A stretch of DNA of 64,000 nucleotides from Rhodotorula mucilaginosa (Eukaryota > Basidiomycota > Microbotryomycetes > Sporidiobolales > Sporidiobolaceae): NCBI GenBank assembly GCA_034406715.1, contig CP137877.1, positions 434,001 to 498,000 of the forward strand, written 5' to 3'. Positions 46,701 to 56,611 of the stretch are shown in pieces. The notes under the pieces are model-generated. The model was not told the origin of the DNA, did not search any database, and worked only from the letters and a program-made list of their open reading frames with translations. How positions within the stretch are numbered: position 1 is the first letter of the stretch; each line of letters opens with the position of its first letter. A program made the position numbers and the translations under genes.

Positions 46701-47773
46701 AGGATCCCCCTCAAGCTTGATCGGTGGTTCAACTGTTGTGGCTGAGTCGGAGTCTGCGGCGGGGTACCAACCCCTCCGCCTGCTCCGCCTCGAACAGTCG
46801 ATTGAGTCGAATCTTCCCGGCGCCGTTCCGTCTCTTTCCGTTCGTGGACCATGCGAATCGCTTCTTGCTCGCTGTCGCGACGCGCGATCGCGTGCAGGGT
46901 GAGAGGGTTGATCCTGCCTTCTTTTGAAGCCGAGACAAAGGCCGAAGAGGGCGTTCGCGCCAAAGTCGGGAAGCCCGGTTTCGGCGCAGTTGAAGACGTC
47001 GCCGATTGGGCCTCCGTCGGCGGAGCAGGAGTATCCGAGACGATGTTGGGTCCATCGATCGCCACTATTCACGGAGGTATGTCAGCTCAGCCTGAGGGAA
47101 CTGTACAGGCCCGGAAGGGGGACGGACAATCTTCGATGCGCAGGTCGGGGCTGTTGGTCAAGTCGACTTGATCGGCTGCACTCGATGGGCCGGTCATTCC
47201 GTCTCCACCACGAGCCAATATAGGCGCAGGGCCATCTGCGCGCGTCAGGACCACCTCGCCGCCGTCGTCGTCGCCATCATCCTGATCGTCCCGTTCATCC
47301 GACGAGACTTCGACCGACTCTCGGTCCTCGTCCTCTTCGTCCCGAGCCCGGAAATCCGCCTCGTCTTCAGATTGCCGGGACTCGTCATCGTCGTGCTCGA
47401 CCGTGACGAAAGTTGGCGCTCCGGGCAGTTTGAAGGAAGAGAGAGAAAAAGTCGGGAGAGCGGCGGCGATGGATCCGAGGAAGGAGCGGTCCGATTTCTG
47501 GCCCGCGTTACTGTTGCTGCCGCCGCCGCCGCTGATGGAGGAGGTATGAGAAGCCCTCTTGTGCAACGGGGGAGCCTTGCCCGACTGCCACCCTTTCGTC
47601 GAAGACTCTTGCCCTCCGCTTCGTTCCGAGTGGGACGAAGTGTCTCCCTTGGCGGCGGCGACGTCCCGTTCGCGCTCGGCTGCGGTGCCGGCAGGTTGCA
47701 GTGGGTCACGAGGACTGGCGGGGTGGACGAGAATATTTGGCAGGTCGGCCTGCGGTGCCCATTGGTCGGGCAT
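43759..47773 (-). CDS. WDR44/Dgr2-like WD40-repeat protein
   Basis: Large WD40 protein related to yeast Dgr2 and animal WDR44 (a Rab11-binding trafficking scaffold). The ATG at 47773 ([13 protein letters not shown]) opens a long acidic, Ser-rich N-terminus. The next exon (around 47065-46175) holds [20 protein letters not shown] and [20 protein letters not shown]. The propeller starts [20 protein letters not shown], then [71 protein letters not shown] and [15 protein letters not shown]. The family-diagnostic blade near 44800-44560 reads [38 protein letters not shown] and [18 protein letters not shown]. The C-terminal exons carry [20 protein letters not shown] and end in TAA at 43759-43761. About nine introns. 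GTPase binding is inferred from the animal homolog only. Confidence 0.87.
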
Positions 47774-48182
47774 CGTCACCGACTTGCTGCTGCCCCGCTG
47801 ATGATGATGTCGAGTTTTGCCGAAACTCGTCCTTGGTTGGTGACGCTCTCGCGCGAGAAGGGCGCGCTCCGTACTTGTGGTCGGTCCAGCGGGGCCTCAC
47901 GTCGGCGGATCGTGTAGAGGAGGGAAGGCACTACCTCGGATCGGATTCGCCGAACGAGAGATCAAAAGGAGCGAGGTGTCGAGAGTCGGCGCAAGCGAGG
48001 TCGTACACGTTCGTTCACAGGGTGTCGAGCGCCTTTGCGAGCGTGGATCGTGCAGCGTCCTGCTTGCACCGGCCGCTTGTGCCGTGCGGCCTCGCAAGTT
48101 AAGCGCGAGTCGATGATTTGCACGCGCCAAGGCTAAAGGACAGGTGATCCGATCAAGCTGCCGTCGGCAAGGCCTGCGCAGT
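47774..48182. other. Intergenic stretch, no supported gene
   Basis: About 410 nt upstream of the WD40 gene. Open frames on both strands lack motifs and sensible starts. It probably contains the WD40 gene's promoter and 5' UTR. Confidence 0.4.
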
Positions 48183-48422
48183 CTATAGCGGGTGCGTCAA
48201 GGAGAACAAGCTGTGTATATGGACAAGGACGATGTAGACCAGCAGCAGGGTCCGAAAATACGCTCGCTTCTCGATCACTCCGATCTTGTCTCCGTACATC
48301 CTCCGTCCGCCCGACGCGGATCCGAAACCTCCGAAGCTGCCAATCAATCCGCCGCGAAAAACGGACGGGGCCTTTTTCACACGCGCGGGTAAGCAAAGCG
48401 ATCCCGCCCGCAGCTCTGTCAT
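48183..48422 (-). CDS. Small possible tail-anchored protein, unknown
   Basis: A 79-residue open frame with an ATG at 48422 and TAG-type stop at 48183. The N-terminus is basic and Gly/Phe-rich (VFRGGLIGSFGGFGSASGGR), followed by RMYGDKIGVIEKRAYFR and one hydrophobic C-terminal segment (LLLVYIVLVHIHSLFSL) of membrane-span length, with only four residues after it. This arrangement fits a tail-anchored or single-pass protein. No family is recognised and an upstream exon on the same strand is possible. It lies 150 nt downstream of the complex I subunit gene on the same strand, so it could also be part of that gene's 3' UTR. Confidence 0.35.
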   Translation of the reverse strand: MTELRAGSLCLPARVKKAPSVFRGGLIGSFGGFGSASGGRRMYGDKIGVIEKRAYFRTLLLVYIVLVHIHSLFSLTHPL

Positions 48423-48572
48423 AACCGAGCCTGTCCATTGTAGTCGAACGCGAGATAATCGCCGACTGGAGAATCAGAAGAGAAGGGAGAGCATGGGGAA
48501 AAACTGCTTGGTTCCCTGTGGCATTCGTCCCCTCCGAGCCGTCTACTGTCACACTGGCTGGCGGCGCCCATC

Positions 48573-49392
48573 TCATGCCTGCGGCGCCTCCTTCTGTCGT
48601 TCCTGCACCGCCTTGAGCAAGTCGAGTCCGAGGATGCCGCCCTCTGCATGCGTCTCGGCCTCCTTCCGCTTGCTGCCGAGTTCGTGCTGCGTCTTGCTCA
48701 GGTACTCGGACTTGACCCGCATTGCTCGCTGGACCTGTAGTTCCCGTCACGCGCGTGCATCGGGGACGTCGGAGTACAAAGTCGGGGACGACCGGGCAGC
48801 GAGGGGAAGAGGAAAGGATTTTTTCATTAGCCGCCAGTCTTTGAAGCCAGCGTTCGGTCCGCCCCGGTAGCGTACCTCCTTGGTGTGGTGCAGGCACTCG
48901 AGGTAATCCTCCTTTTGCAGGGCGCACTGCTCGGGAACGTCGGCGCCGGCGTAGCACTTCTGGAAGTCTGTTTCTCACGAACGGTCCGGGGTCCGGTGTA
49001 CAATGAAGAGTCAGCTGCCAGGCTTCCGGCAAGTGGAATTCCTGATGTGAGCGGCCACTTTGCCGCCCTTCAGGCCTCAACTGAGCGAGGGGAAGCGACC
49101 TCGACCAATGACGGCTCGGCGGAAAGGCGGCAGCGAGGGAGCGGCAACACAGCCTCGGCGCCGAGACCGGGGAGCCATACTCACCTTGCCAGAATGCAAA
49201 ACACCTGCTCCGTCCACCAGTGTAGGAGTATCCAGACTGCGCGCGTCGGCGGAGAGCCGCGGTGGGTTGCGAGGTGGTCGAGGAGGGTGAAGCGGGCGGC
49301 GGTCAAAAAACCAGGTCAGCTCGCGCAGGACGACTTGGCGGTACCTAGATAGACCGGTTCAAGATCCAAGGGACTGTGTACGCACGGCCATG
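48573..49392 (-). CDS. NADH:ubiquinone oxidoreductase 15-kDa subunit (NDUFS5-like)
   Basis: Accessory subunit on the intermembrane-space side of respiratory complex I, with CHCH-like paired cysteines. Four exons were assembled from phase-matched GT-AG sites: a six-base first exon ATGGCC (49392-49387) with GTGCGT donor; then SGYSYTGGRSRCFAFWQ; then DFQKCYAGADVPEQCALQKE and DYLECLHHTKE; then VQRAMRVKSEYLSKTQHELG to RQKEAPQA and TGA at 48573-48575. The result is about 103 residues, normal for the family. The order 'GG.SRC..FWQ.F.KCY...D.P.QC....DY.ECLH..KE' is diagnostic and keeps all four Cys of the CX9C pairs. The presence of a complex I subunit implies a branched or complete rotenone-sensitive chain, as expected outside Saccharomyces. 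The gene is divergent from F-box-like copy B1 (114 nt). Confidence 0.88.
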
Positions 49393-49506
49393 CTGCGCGA
49401 GGAGGTTGTCGTGTCGAGACAGACCTCGCGTGGGTGCGGTCGCCGTCTCTCTTGGACTCACTCGCATTCCTCTCTGCCGAGACAACGCCTCAGAGTGACA
49501 CGCAGG

Positions 49507-50723
49507 ATGCCCTACAGACTTCCACTCGAACTTGAATTCACGATCCTCGAGCTTGCCGCGCCTCCGCTTGCCTTCGACGGCCTGCACGACCGCGTCGACT
49601 TCTTCATCAACGCCTCGCTCGTCCACCGCTCCCTCACGCCGTGGGCACAGGAACGCTTGCACGACCAGTTCCTGTACACCTATCAGCCGCGACCGGACGA
49701 GCACGAACGCCTCAAGAAGCGCCTCGAGGCAGGTTTCGGTCGCGATCTTCCGCTCCACCGCCTGTACCTCGACTTGCGTTGCTTGCCGTCAGACATCAGC
49801 TCAGAGTACGGAACCGACTCGGCGTCTGCTACGATCCAAGGACGGGTCTACGAGGCGGTGTCCCTGACTGACGAAGCGGGCCATGGGGGAGAAGGCGGCA
49901 CGAGCGGTGAACAACGAGCGAGCGATGCGGTGGCTCGTTTCCTTCATGCGGAAGACGCAGATCCTTTTCTCGGACATTGGCATTTATGCACTATAATCGC
50001 AGCCTACAGTCAGACGATCCACGTGATCTGGCTCAAGCTGCCGATGATGAACCTCAACGTCACCAACTTGCCTCGTGCGTCCGCAGTTGAATCCCCTGGC
50101 AGACTCCTAATCGATACTGACAAATGAGCAACGCTGCAGGACCTCGTGTGCTTTACGTTGACGATGTTACTCATCGCTTCCTATGGAGACTGCTTCCCCT
50201 CTCCAGCGAGACGGTGCTGTCCCTACGGTCCATGCGTCTCGGCGCGCAGGCAGGCAAGAACTATCTCGAGATACACCACCTGATCCTTGACAATTGTTGG
50301 GTACTCGTCGGGTCCATTGGTGATCATATCAATCGGTTGCGTCACCTCGAGACTCTCGTCATGTTCGAAACCGAGGACCACGACCTTGTGTCGACGATCG
50401 CTGCCCTCTCGCCGAGCATCCGACGCGTGCACGTCCTTCAACACGGGATCGATATCAATGACAAACAATGTTCCCTTCCGAAGGTTCTTCCTCGCCTCAG
50501 GTTTTTCGCGTTCACGTTGCTCCCGCCACCAGAGGAGTACAGCGCATCTCAAACGCCAACAGACCACGAGTTGGACCCGCTTTTTGCCGTACGACAACAA
50601 GTTGAGGCATTCATTGTCGCCCCACTATGCACCTTCAAGTATATCCGCTCGACAAAATCGCCGGAGGACGCGTTGGCGGATGCGAGAGCGGACGCGATGG
50701 CGGACTTGGGACTCGACTTGTAG
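49507..50723 (+). CDS. F-box-like family protein, copy B1 (intact)
   Basis: Third family member. The start at 49507 (MPYRLPLELEFTILELAAPP) aligns with copies A1 and A2; longer in-frame starts upstream overlap the divergent complex I gene and are less likely. The F-box-like block FFINASLVHRSLTPWAQERL, then HDQFLYTYQPRPDEHERLKK, is nearly identical to A1. Exon 1 ends at GTGCGT after NLP (near 50073); exon 2 starts after GCTGCAG (50139) with PRVLYVDDV. The Leu-rich half includes HHLILDNCWVLVGSIGD, LRHLETLVMFETE, IRRVHVLQHGIDIND and LPRLRFFAFTLLPPP. It ends FIVAPLCTFKYIRSTKSPED and GLDL with stop at 50721-50723. About 385 residues. Function unknown; adaptor role inferred from the F-box-like N-terminus. 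Confidence 0.8.
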
Positions 50724-50924
50724 CACTTTTGACTTCGCTTCGGCTCCGCTTGCACGTAGGTTTGGTGTGTGTTGTCGTGAATTGTCATCTCTGCTTCTCC
50801 GAGAGGTCTCTGTATGAGTTGACCTGAGAGAACCGTACGTTCGTCGCCGTGCATTCCGAGGACGCACTTTCAGCCTCAACCTCTTCACTGCTGTGACGCC
50901 CATAGCTGCAACAGCACATGCACA

Positions 50925-52146
50925 ATGCCAAAACTCCCGATCGAGCTCGAACTGGCCATCCTCGAACTCGCTACGCCCCCGCTCGCCATCGACCGCCTGC
51001 ACGACCGCGTCAAGTTCTTCCTCAACGCCTCGCTCGTCCATCGCTCCTTGACAGCCTGGGCCCAAGACAAGCTGCGCGACCAGTTCTTGTACACCTATCG
51101 TCGACGACCGGACGAGCACGAGCGCCTCCAGACGCGATTCGAGGCGGGATTCGGTCGCGACCGACCACTCCGTCGCCTCTATCTCGACTTGACGCGACTG
51201 CCGGCAGACATCCATAAGCGAATCAGGCCCGGAACCGACTCGGTCTCTGCTACACTTGGAGTGCGGGTCTACGAGGCGGTATCCGCCACTGGCTTCTCGA
51301 GCGAACCGGCAGAAGTCGGCACGACCCTTCAAGGACGGGTGTGCGATGCCGTGGCTCATTTCTCCCAATTCGACGATCATCCCCAAGCCGTCGACTACTG
51401 GGTTCTGTGCGAAATGATATCGCACCGTTGTCAATCGCTCAACACGCTGTGGCTGAGACCTCCGGAGTTGAAGCTGAACATCACCGATTTACCGGGTACG
51501 TTGGGAATTTGGCGAAAGCCGTGAGAGCAGCTCTGCAAATTGAGGATCAGGCTGACGAACGAAGCATGTTGCAGCACTTCGCGTACTATGCATCGACGAC
51601 GGCGCCTTCAAGTCGACCTGGGGCGGGTTCGCGATGGTTCCCTCCGCGAGCACGACAGTCTTGCGCAAGATCGGTCTTTACGTTGACGACGATAGTGGCG
51701 AACTCGACGCTCGTCACCTTGTTTTTGACAAGTGCTGGGTGGACGATGCGGGCCCAGATGACGTTCTCGGACAATGCCCCAATATCGGGACGGTTATCAT
51801 CTCGGAAACAAAGGACCTCAACCTTTTGTCGACAGTCGAAAACCTGCCGTCCTCCATCCGACATGTCCATATCCTGCACGACGAGATCTTCCTCGACGAT
51901 GTCGGCATCCCTTATCCCTCTCCCAACGATCGGCTGGTCCTTTCTCAGCTCGAGTCCTTCACATTCACGCTTTTGCCGGACAAGGAGGATCCAAGATCCG
52001 CCGAGGACGATGCAGAAGCGCTCGGTGACCTCAAGCAAGCCGTCAGTCTACTCGTCGACGCGCCACAATGCACCTTCAGATATCTACGCTCGACAAAGGC
52101 GCCGGAGGTTGAGTTGGCAGACGCGATGGCGGCTTTCGATCTGTAG
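50925..52146 (+). CDS. F-box-like family protein, copy B2 (intact)
   Basis: Fourth family member, tandem with B1 (201 nt apart). It starts MPKLPIELELAILELATPPL and keeps the FFLNASLVHRSLTAWAQDKL block. Exon 1 ends at GTACGT after DLP (near 51495); exon 2 opens after TTGCAG (near 51571) with LRVLCIDDGAFKSTWGGFAM, so the intron sits at the same codon and phase as in the other copies. The second half includes VDDDSGELDARHLVFDKCWV, TVIISETKDLNLLSTVENL, IRHVHILHDEIFLDD, SQLESFTFTLLPDKE and the family ending LVDAPQCTFRYLRSTKAPEV, AFDL, stop at 52144-52146. It is the most diverged of the four. No catalytic or metal-binding motif is seen. Confidence 0.8.
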
Positions 52147-52432
52147 CCTCTTTCCTTCGTTGCGCATCGTGCGTTTCTTCCTCCGCCTTTTGGCAGAGCC
52201 TTGTTTCCTTGCACTTCGCGGTAACGGCTTGGTGGTGGCGAGTTGTAGACAAGGGTGGCGTGGTGGCGCCTCCCCTTGACTGGCTCGCTGCTTGGCGGCT
52301 CGTCGCGACCGCATCGAGTCTACGCTGTACAGACCATTCGACTGCCAAGACCAGTCTTACTGGCGACAGAGGCTTCTCGCACAGGTCATCCGAAGCTCCA
52401 GCCGCTTTCACAACCAAGACCTCGTCGCCGCC

Positions 52433-53638
52433 ATGTTCGCTCCGAGATCCCACTTCGCGGCACTCCTCTTGGCCGTCCTCGCGGCAGTGAGCGTGCAAGC
52501 CCAGCTGGAAACAACAGTCGACGACTTGTGAGTGTTGCTAGCCGATCTCGACTACGGTGGACGAAGGCGCGAGATGGCAGAAGCGATGTGGAGTCGGGGC
52601 TGGCTCCGAGATCGGATCGCTTCCCTTCGCATGACGGGCGGGGCAGCGGCGTGAGGGGTAGACCTTCGACGCATTTGGAAGATGAGCAGGCAACTCCGAG
52701 TCCCGGCGATGGAGGATAAGGGCATGCGTTTCCGCCGTCTTCCGCCGAACCTCGCCCAACATTGGTCTCTTCGGCAGGCCCGTCTTGACAACCGGAACTT
52801 GAACTGACCCTTCCCATAACGTTACTCAACAGATCCGGCAACACCGTCGTCGTCTCGGTCGCGACCGACGCGGATGGCGATCCCAGTCTCACCCGCACGC
52901 TGTTGATCCTGACGGACACGGAGACGTCCACTTCGCTCAGCACCGCAACGACGACTTCACTCACCACGGCAACGACTGCGACCACGACTGCAAACCCGGC
53001 CACCGAAAACCTGGGAGCACCTGCCCAAGGTGAGGATCGGTCCTGAAGCGATCCGCTTGCGTCCTCGCTGCGGTTCCGTTTCTGTACGCCTGCTGACTTA
53101 GGACTGACCTTCTCTCCATCGCAGTCTTGACTCCGCAATCGACCTGCACCACGGCAGGATGCCCAGTCAACCCGAGTGGGTACCCCTTTCGTCTCGGAAC
53201 GCACTCTCCGATCGAGTTCGCCTGCTGATCCCGCTTCATCTTGTGCGCAGCCACCTACACTCAAAACGGGGTGATCGTCACCTGGTATGCTACTACTCCG
53301 GCAGTCGTCACGCCGACGGCTTGGTCGTCCGGCGGGGTTCAAGCCCCGAGTGCCTGTAAGTCAGCTTCTGCATCTTCGCGAATGCAGCCCGGTGCTTGAA
53401 AACAGCTCAGGCGGGTATACGGGTGTCGATCGAAAAGCGAGAGAGCTGACTTGCTTTGTTCGTTCAAATCCCTCCAGACGCAGCATCAATTACGACGCAG
53501 TCTGCGTACCAAGCCCAGGTTCAGTCCGCCAAGTCTGGCGCCGGGTCGCGGTACCCGCTTGCCTCGGTCGGAGAATGGAGCATCATGCTCGGCGTGACCG
53601 TCGTCGGTGGTCTCGTCGGCGCTGTCGCGCTCCTCTAG
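52433..53638 (+). CDS. Secreted Ser/Thr-rich protein, probable GPI anchor (copy 1)
   Basis: Begins with a clear signal peptide (MFAPRSHFAALLLAVLAAVS, cut after VQA). Exon 1 ends at GTGAGT after DD (near 52527); exon 2 resumes LSGNTVVVSVATDADGDPSL and a Thr-rich run (SLTTATTATTTANPATE), suited to O-mannosylation. Short later exons read LTPQSTCTTAGCPVN (two Cys), YTQNGVIVTWYATTPAVVTP and, at the end, SITTQSAYQAQVQSAKSGAG. The C-terminus SIMLGVTVVGGLVGAVALL is a hydrophobic tail preceded by small residues, as in GPI-anchor signals. Stop TAG at 53636-53638. About 210 residues, no enzymatic domain. Likely a cell-wall or surface protein. It is related in layout to the next gene. Confidence 0.7.
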
Positions 53639-54393
53639 ATGGCAGACTCTCTCCCTCTCTCGTCTCATCGATGACCCGGCCTCCCTTCACGCATGTTTTG
53701 AACCTATCACGCTGCTAATCCCCTGTTGTCTTTTTCCCGCACTCCTCGTATAGTCTTGCCTTCTTCTCTTCAGTTCCCTTGTGGTCGTTTGCATCTACAG
53801 ACACTGGTTTCCCATATGGCCAGTCAAGTCTCGAAAGCATTTCTCGCGGCCTTTGCCCGGCTCTTTCCTGAGCGCACACCCGCCGCGGGCCTCTCGCACT
53901 ATGCTCATCAGCGAGACTGTAGGGCCAACAGATGCATGCTACACTCGCCAGCTTGCGTGCACACGCGTGACCGGCCGCACGCCAGCCAGCTGCAAGCCCT
54001 CAGACGCGTTCGTCCCCCGACTTCGCTCTCCGTCGCAGCTTGCCGACCCTTCGGCCGGAAGTCTAAGTATCACATGCATGCCAAACTGATCTGCAGTCGG
54101 CTTGACGTCCGCGACGGTTCTCGCGCTCGAGCTGCGACCACCACCCTCGACGTCATGAACCGAGATCTTCGTCGACCGTTGCAGGCGATTCGGCTGTGGC
54201 CCCGGACGAGTCGACCTTCGATACAGTAGCGCCACAAACGTTACGAACAGCTGCTTCATCAGCTCTCTTGCGTGCACCCTCGATTCGTCATATGCTGGAA
54301 TGGGGGACGGCCTCCTCGCGCAGATGCTGCTTTCGCTCCTGCTCATTCCCTAGTCAGCCACGACCCAGCTTTCCAGGCGATACCTGATTCAAG
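53639..54393. other. Intergenic stretch, nothing recognised
   Basis: About 755 nt between the two GPI-type genes, comparatively less GC-rich than coding DNA and with pyrimidine-rich runs (around 53727-53800). Open frames lack motifs and consistent starts. It probably contains the 3' UTR of the first gene and the promoter of the second. Confidence 0.45.
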
Positions 54394-55137
54394 ATGCTCT
54401 CCTCCGCAACCTCCTCCAAAATCACAGGCGCATCAAGACTGTTGACCGTCCTTCTGCTGGCGACTCTGCTGTGCTTGCTCCTCGGCGCCGGTTCGGAAGT
54501 GAACGCTCAGCAGCTGACGACTTTTACGGATACCGAGTGAGGGCATGTTCCGCGCTCTTGGCACGCTGGCGTGACGTTTTGGCTGACAATGATCCGCGCA
54601 TGCTTACATAGCGCGGCGGTGATCACCACCAACCTCCCACCGAGTCAGTTTTTGATCCTCCTTCAGCTGCTTATGCAAGAAATGTCGCCAGGACCTGACA
54701 TCTTCTTCTTCTTCACAGCTGTGTACACCACCGAGGGGCAAGTATACACATGGACGGCGACGACACCGTCGACGGTCACCCCCGTCACTTTTTCGACAGG
54801 TTCCGTCATGGACGCCGCAGACTGTGAGCCGAACCAGGTCAAAGGAGCCTCTAACCCCGTACAGATAATAAGTTGAATATGAAGACTGATCATTCGGGAC
54901 AATGGGGGCCTGGCAGACCTGCGCTCGAAATCGATGGCGACCGCTCTTTCCCAAGGTCCTTCGCAAACCGCCTCGCTTCGGAGCGGCAAGCCCAACATCC
55001 TCGCCGTCAACTCGGACTCGGCGAGCAGTAGCAGCAGCAGCAGTAGCGGGGGCATTCGGATCGCAGTTCCGATCGCTGTGGCAGCCACGGTGGGAGGCGT
55101 CCTCGCGGCGCGGATTGGGACTTTTGGGATTCTCTGA
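54394..55137 (+). CDS. Secreted Ser/Thr-rich protein, probable GPI anchor (copy 2)
   Basis: Four exons fit phase: 54394-54535, a 32-nt exon 54612-54643, 54719-about 54821, and about 54917-55137. The start gives a long signal peptide (SRLLTVLLLATLLCLLLGAG, then SEVNAQQ). The joined middle reads TDTDAAVITTNLPPTVYTTE and GQVYTWTATTPSTVTPVTFS, closely similar in pattern to YTQNGVIVTWYATTPAVVTP of the preceding gene. The last exon starts YLRSKSMATALSQGPSQT, has an eight-Ser run and ends in GGIRIAVPIAVAATVGGVLA followed by ARIGTFGIL, a GPI-type hydrophobic tail. About 165 residues. Probable surface or cell-wall protein and tandem relative of the gene at 52433. Confidence 0.68.
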
Positions 55138-55273
55138 ACGCTCTCTCGCCAGCATCTCTTCCTTGCCGAGGCTGGTCCTCTTAGCATGGAAGCAATACCT
55201 GTACAAAGCATAGACAATCTACATACAATCTTCGAGACTCCTCCTCGAAACGGATCCATAGCCAGAGAGAAGG

Positions 55274-55327
55274 GAGAGAGAGAGAGAGAGAGAGACAACA
55301 TGAAAGAGAGAGAGAGAGAGAGAGAGA
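55274..55327. repeat. (GA)n microsatellite, two tracts
   Basis: Two near-perfect GA runs of about 22 and 23 nt separated by a short spacer, just downstream of the SDE2 stop, in its 3' UTR or the convergent intergenic space. Shorter GA runs recur in introns across the window (for example 784-800, 1480-1494, 2766-2780). Confidence 0.85.
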
Positions 55328-55393
55328 CCGGGAAGTGAAGGCACGCCTCTACTCGCGCAATACGTAAAAAGTACCTCGAGACAGCTGCTCTTA

Positions 55394-56479
55394 CTATGCC
55401 TCTTGTGCCTGAGCTTCGTCCGCGTCCGCGTCCTGGTCGACCGCCTTGCCTTTGCCCTTGCCCTTGCCGTTTCCGGCTGCTGCGGCATTCTCCTTCTCGC
55501 CTTCGCTGCCGGACGAGCCGGTCGCCTTGACCTCGGTGGTAGTGGTGCTCGATCCAGTGGTAGTTGCCGCGGCTGCCTTGTTCTTTTTGCGCTTCTTGAG
55601 CATGGCTGCCAGAAGGGAAAGCGGAAGCGGGAGGATCAGTCTCGTGACGGAATACGGTAGCGAAAGAAAAAGAAAGAGGAAATGTGAGACGCACCGGCTC
55701 GCACTGCATCCTTGACTCCGCTGACGATTTCCCTGCTCTCTTCGACATACTTCGAGTCTTCCAAACGGCGTTTCTGACCTCCCGCTCCGCCTTTGACGGC
55801 GGCGGCGGCGCTTGGTCCACTCTCTGGTCTCGTTCCGGACCCACTTGCGCCCTCGGCGGAAGCGGAAGGTCCGGAGCCCGCTTCGACGCCGGCTTGGCGT
55901 TCGAGGCGCTTGATCTCGGCGATGAGGTCGTCGAGCCGCTTCTGCTTCGCTTGGGCTTCGGCGGCGAGGCGGTCCGGCTCTGCTTCAAGGAGGGCGGCAA
56001 GCCTGCAGAATGAGGCGGACGTCAGTTGTTGGTCGAGATCTGTAGAAGGGACGAGAGGACGAAGGGTGAGAGACTGACTTTTGGGCTTCCTTGATGGTGC
56101 TGAGCCTGCGCCCGTCCAACCCGCGGCACGAGTCGGTGTTCTGAGCCTTGTTTGAGCTCATGCGGCCTCCCTGGGCCCTGAGCTGACTGGCGAAACCACC
56201 TTTGCCGCCGGGGAGGCGGACTGCGAGTCGGAGCGCGATGAAGCCGCCGTGAGCCTTGTCGGCGCCATCGAGGCTCGAGAGGGCCGAGCGAGGGAGAGGG
56301 AGAGGGAGGGGACGCCCGTTGGCATAGGAGAGGGCTTGCTGCGCGGGCGGGCAGTACGGCGCGAGGTGACTCGAGAGGGACGAGAGCGGAGTCGAGGCGG
56401 GCAGCGCGAGCGAGAGGGTGCGCTCGAACGGGTGGTACAGCGACACGAGCACGGGGACGATAGTCTCGACTGCGTCCAT
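55394..56479 (-). CDS. SDE2: Sde2 ubiquitin-fold replication/splicing protein
   Basis: Sde2 family: made as a precursor with an N-terminal ubiquitin-like fold that is cut after a Gly-Gly; the released C-terminal part joins the spliceosome (fission yeast) or guards replication forks (animals). The ATG at 56479 gives a ubiquitin-like region, the processing site LPGGKGGFASQLRAQGGRMS (Gly91-Gly92 then Lys93), and the family core TDSCRGLDGRRLSTIKEAQK. Across an intron comes LAALLEAEPDRLAAEAQAKQ and a coiled coil (KRLDDLIAEIKRLERQ). A Gly/Ser-rich linker precedes KRRLEDSKYVEESREIVSGV, and a last intron leads to LKKRKKNKAAAATT and an acidic end. TAG at 55394-55396. All Sde2 landmarks are present. 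Confidence 0.93.
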
Positions 56480-56611
56480 CTTGGACTGTATGCTGCTGCA
56501 GCACAGGTCGATGCGAGAGACAAAGTGGCGCCGACTCGACTCTCTTCCTCTCGGCCGACGCTGACCGGGAGGAGGGGCCGCTCTTACATACACGCTTAAA
56601 GGGGGTGGAGC

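Noticed and set aside
48133-49080. Long reverse-strand open frame over the complex I subunit gene
   Set aside because: It is a shadow: the true coding frame is given by the small spliced exons with paired cysteines.
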